A DNA stretch of 30,494 nucleotides from Lineolata rhizophorae. Its lineage: Eukaryota > Ascomycota > Dothideomycetes > Lineolatales > Lineolataceae. Where the stretch lies: assembly GCA_010093515.1 (NCBI GenBank), contig MU001707.1:153402-183895 (forward strand), in the 5' to 3' direction. The notes beneath the pieces are model-generated. The model did no database searches, had not been told where the DNA came from, and was given only the letters and a program-made list of their open reading frames with translations. This document shows positions 29,207 through 30,494 of the stretch, piece after piece (position 1 is the first letter of the stretch; the number at the start of each line of letters is the position of its first letter). The position numbers and the translations under genes are program-made.

Positions 29207-30138
29207 CCTGAAGGGCCGCGGGGAGAGGGTGGAGTGGGCAGCCGGCGGGCGAGAGTCGCGGGCAGGCGCCATGGTTTTATCTGATGGGGCGATAATCGCC
29301 GGCAGCCTGCCAAGCGTGATCGGCGGGCGCAAGCTTTCTGCGAGGTCTGGGCGCCCACGCTCCGGGTGTTGGCAGCGGCAAGTCCGTCGACGCGTGCCGG
29401 ACTCGACTTCGACTTCGACCTGCAGCGCGCCGAGCCCGGAATCCGGGCGCCCGCTATTTATCAGCGCCGGCGGGGACCTCCGCGGCCGTCGCCGCCTGCG
29501 CGCGTCGCCGCCGTCGCTCGGGCCTGGCAGACCCGCATCCGGCAGCCTGCTCGGGGTTAACGGCGCCAAGGCCGCGCGCCGACGCCGACCTACTCCGACC
29601 CCGACGGCACCGGGTGCAAACACGGCCCACGGACGCTGCGCTTCTCCTGTTTGCCGGCGCGCCAAAGGCTGCAAACTGGGCCTGGAGCCCGGACGAGCTG
29701 ACGGCCGGTTGGGCGCCGCCTCGGCCGAGCCGCCAGCCATCCTCACCCGCGCCCCGACGAGCTCGAGCTTAAGCTGGACTGACCGAGACTTGACGGCCGC
29801 CTTCGCCCCGGCGGTGTCGCGGCCCCTGCGTGCCGAAGGATGCGTGGGTCACAGTGGCCGTCGAGGACGTGAGGAGGAGTCGGAACGGGATATTGAACCT
29901 GCCCGGACCCCAGCCTCTCATCCGTTCCTCACAATCACGGATGGTGAAGGCACAAGTCTGCCCGGAGACTCGTTCCTAGCAGATTCGGGCTTCCTAGAGC
30001 GCTCCTACGTGTCCTACGAGAACGAAGCGCTCCGGGACGGCGTTGACCACTTCCTCGCCCAGACGGTTGTTCTGCCGACCGAAATGACTCCACTCGCCGC
30101 AATTCCGTCTGCATAGTACATTAACCGTTCCTATCAGT
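29207..30138. other. Gene-free GC-rich 5' flank of the Apd1/Aim32-type gene
   Basis: Probably the promoter and leader of the minus-strand gene, including the alternative upstream ATG at 29272. A long plus-strand frame (29013-30116) covers both exon 1 of the minus gene and this flank. Its product is Arg/Pro/Ser-rich in the first 250 residues and has no motif I know; I do not call it. Confidence 0.5.
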
Positions 30139-30165
30139 GTATGACCCGCCCTCAGGGTATGACCC
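30139..30165. repeat. Tandem motif in the probable terminal repeat of the right transposon
   Basis: GTATGACCC at 30139-30147 is repeated exactly at 30157-30165 (18-bp period), about 105-130 bp beyond the transposase stop. It is preceded by CTATCAGT, where a TA target dinucleotide at 30132-30133 could mark the element edge. The arrangement mirrors the left element, whose 14-bp motif repeats with a 17-bp period. Confidence 0.45.
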
Positions 30166-30269
30166 ACTCAACACCATCATCCTATCCCAATTCATCATAG
30201 AACCATCAATTCTTACTCAATTTGAATGGTCTCCGGCTCATTTTGAAGCTGATCACCTGAAGAATCCTG

Positions 30270-30494
30270 CTAGCACATCCTGGCGTTGCGTCCTAAGGTA
30301 CCACATTTGCCACATCGCCTTTTCTTCTTGGCGCCGGGGGCCTCCATGAGGACATCTTCGACCAATTCGGTCTGCCATTGCGCATATAGCTCCTCATCAT
30401 CGATCATTTCTTGCCCTTGAGCCACAGATATTGGTCCTTCAGCCTTCAGTAGCTTCCTCTTGCGCTTCTTCCGTCCAGAAAGCTCTTCATTTAG
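30270..30494 (-). mobile_element. 3' end of a second pogo-like transposase with CCHC-type knuckle (partial)
   Basis: On the minus strand the frame is open from the window edge to a TAG at 30272-30270, giving 74 residues. They contain a strongly basic patch (SGRKKRKRKLLKAEG), an acidic/aromatic segment (DDEELYAQWQTELVED) and a terminal KRRCGKCGTLGRNARMC. The last part matches the 'RRCxxCGxxGHNxRTC' zinc knuckle that ends many fungal pogo/Fot-type DDE transposases, with the usual His replaced by Arg here (GRNARMC). That substitution may spoil zinc binding. The catalytic part lies right of the window. It differs clearly from the knuckle-less transposase at the left edge, so these are two subfamilies. 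Confidence 0.72.

Noticed and set aside
29013-30116. 367-codon plus-strand ORF
   Set aside because: Its start overlaps exon 1 of the minus-strand Apd1/Aim32-type gene, and the product is low-complexity Arg/Pro/Ser without recognisable features.

Overview
The window looks like chromosomal DNA of a filamentous ascomycete (Pezizomycotina). The evidence is short phase-consistent introns (57-120 bp, several with CTAAC or CTGAC branch points), GC-rich genes with pyrimidine-rich leaders, AT-rich gene-free blocks, recognisable fungal families (Dlt1, Aha1, the HSP30/YRO2 opsin-related family, Apd1/Aim32), and pogo/Fot-type DNA transposon pieces at both ends.

Layout. 1-350: 3' end of a pogo/Fot-like transposase and its probable element terminus. 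351-2927: no supported gene. 2928-4111 (+): three-exon short-chain dehydrogenase. 4112-7041: gene-free, including a GC-rich block whose overlapping ORFs I do not believe, then a CT-rich promoter. 7042-8129 (+): four-exon opsin-related seven-helix protein without the retinal lysine. 8130-10878: gene-free and partly AT-rich. 10879-16716 (+): one uninterrupted 1945-codon ORF with a divergent Ulp1/C48-like protease domain and an unfamiliar C-terminal region. An intron-like pyrimidine tract follows it, then a 261-codon proline/tyrosine-rich ORF (16787-17572). 17573-19795: gene-free, with a second AT-rich block. 19796-20781 (-): cysteine-rich single-pass membrane protein whose frame is interrupted by one TAG. 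21489-22994 (-): Dlt1. 23898-25718 (-): FAD phenol-hydroxylase-type monooxygenase. 26576-27693 (+): Aha1, the Hsp90 co-chaperone. 27926-29206 (-): Apd1/Aim32-type bis-histidinyl [2Fe-2S] protein, convergent with Aha1. 30139-30494: terminus and 3' end of a second, different pogo-like transposase on the minus strand.

The genes do not form an obvious pathway or biosynthetic cluster. Two are oxidoreductases (the dehydrogenase and the FAD monooxygenase), but they lie 20 kb apart with unrelated genes between them. The right third (Dlt1, monooxygenase, Aha1, Apd1/Aim32) reads as an ordinary housekeeping neighbourhood. The least explained part is 10.9-17.6 kb: a giant intronless protease-like ORF plus a small companion ORF, bracketed by AT-rich gene-free DNA. 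It is the best candidate for an undescribed element or host-defence/SUMO-related protein, but its function cannot be read from the sequence alone.
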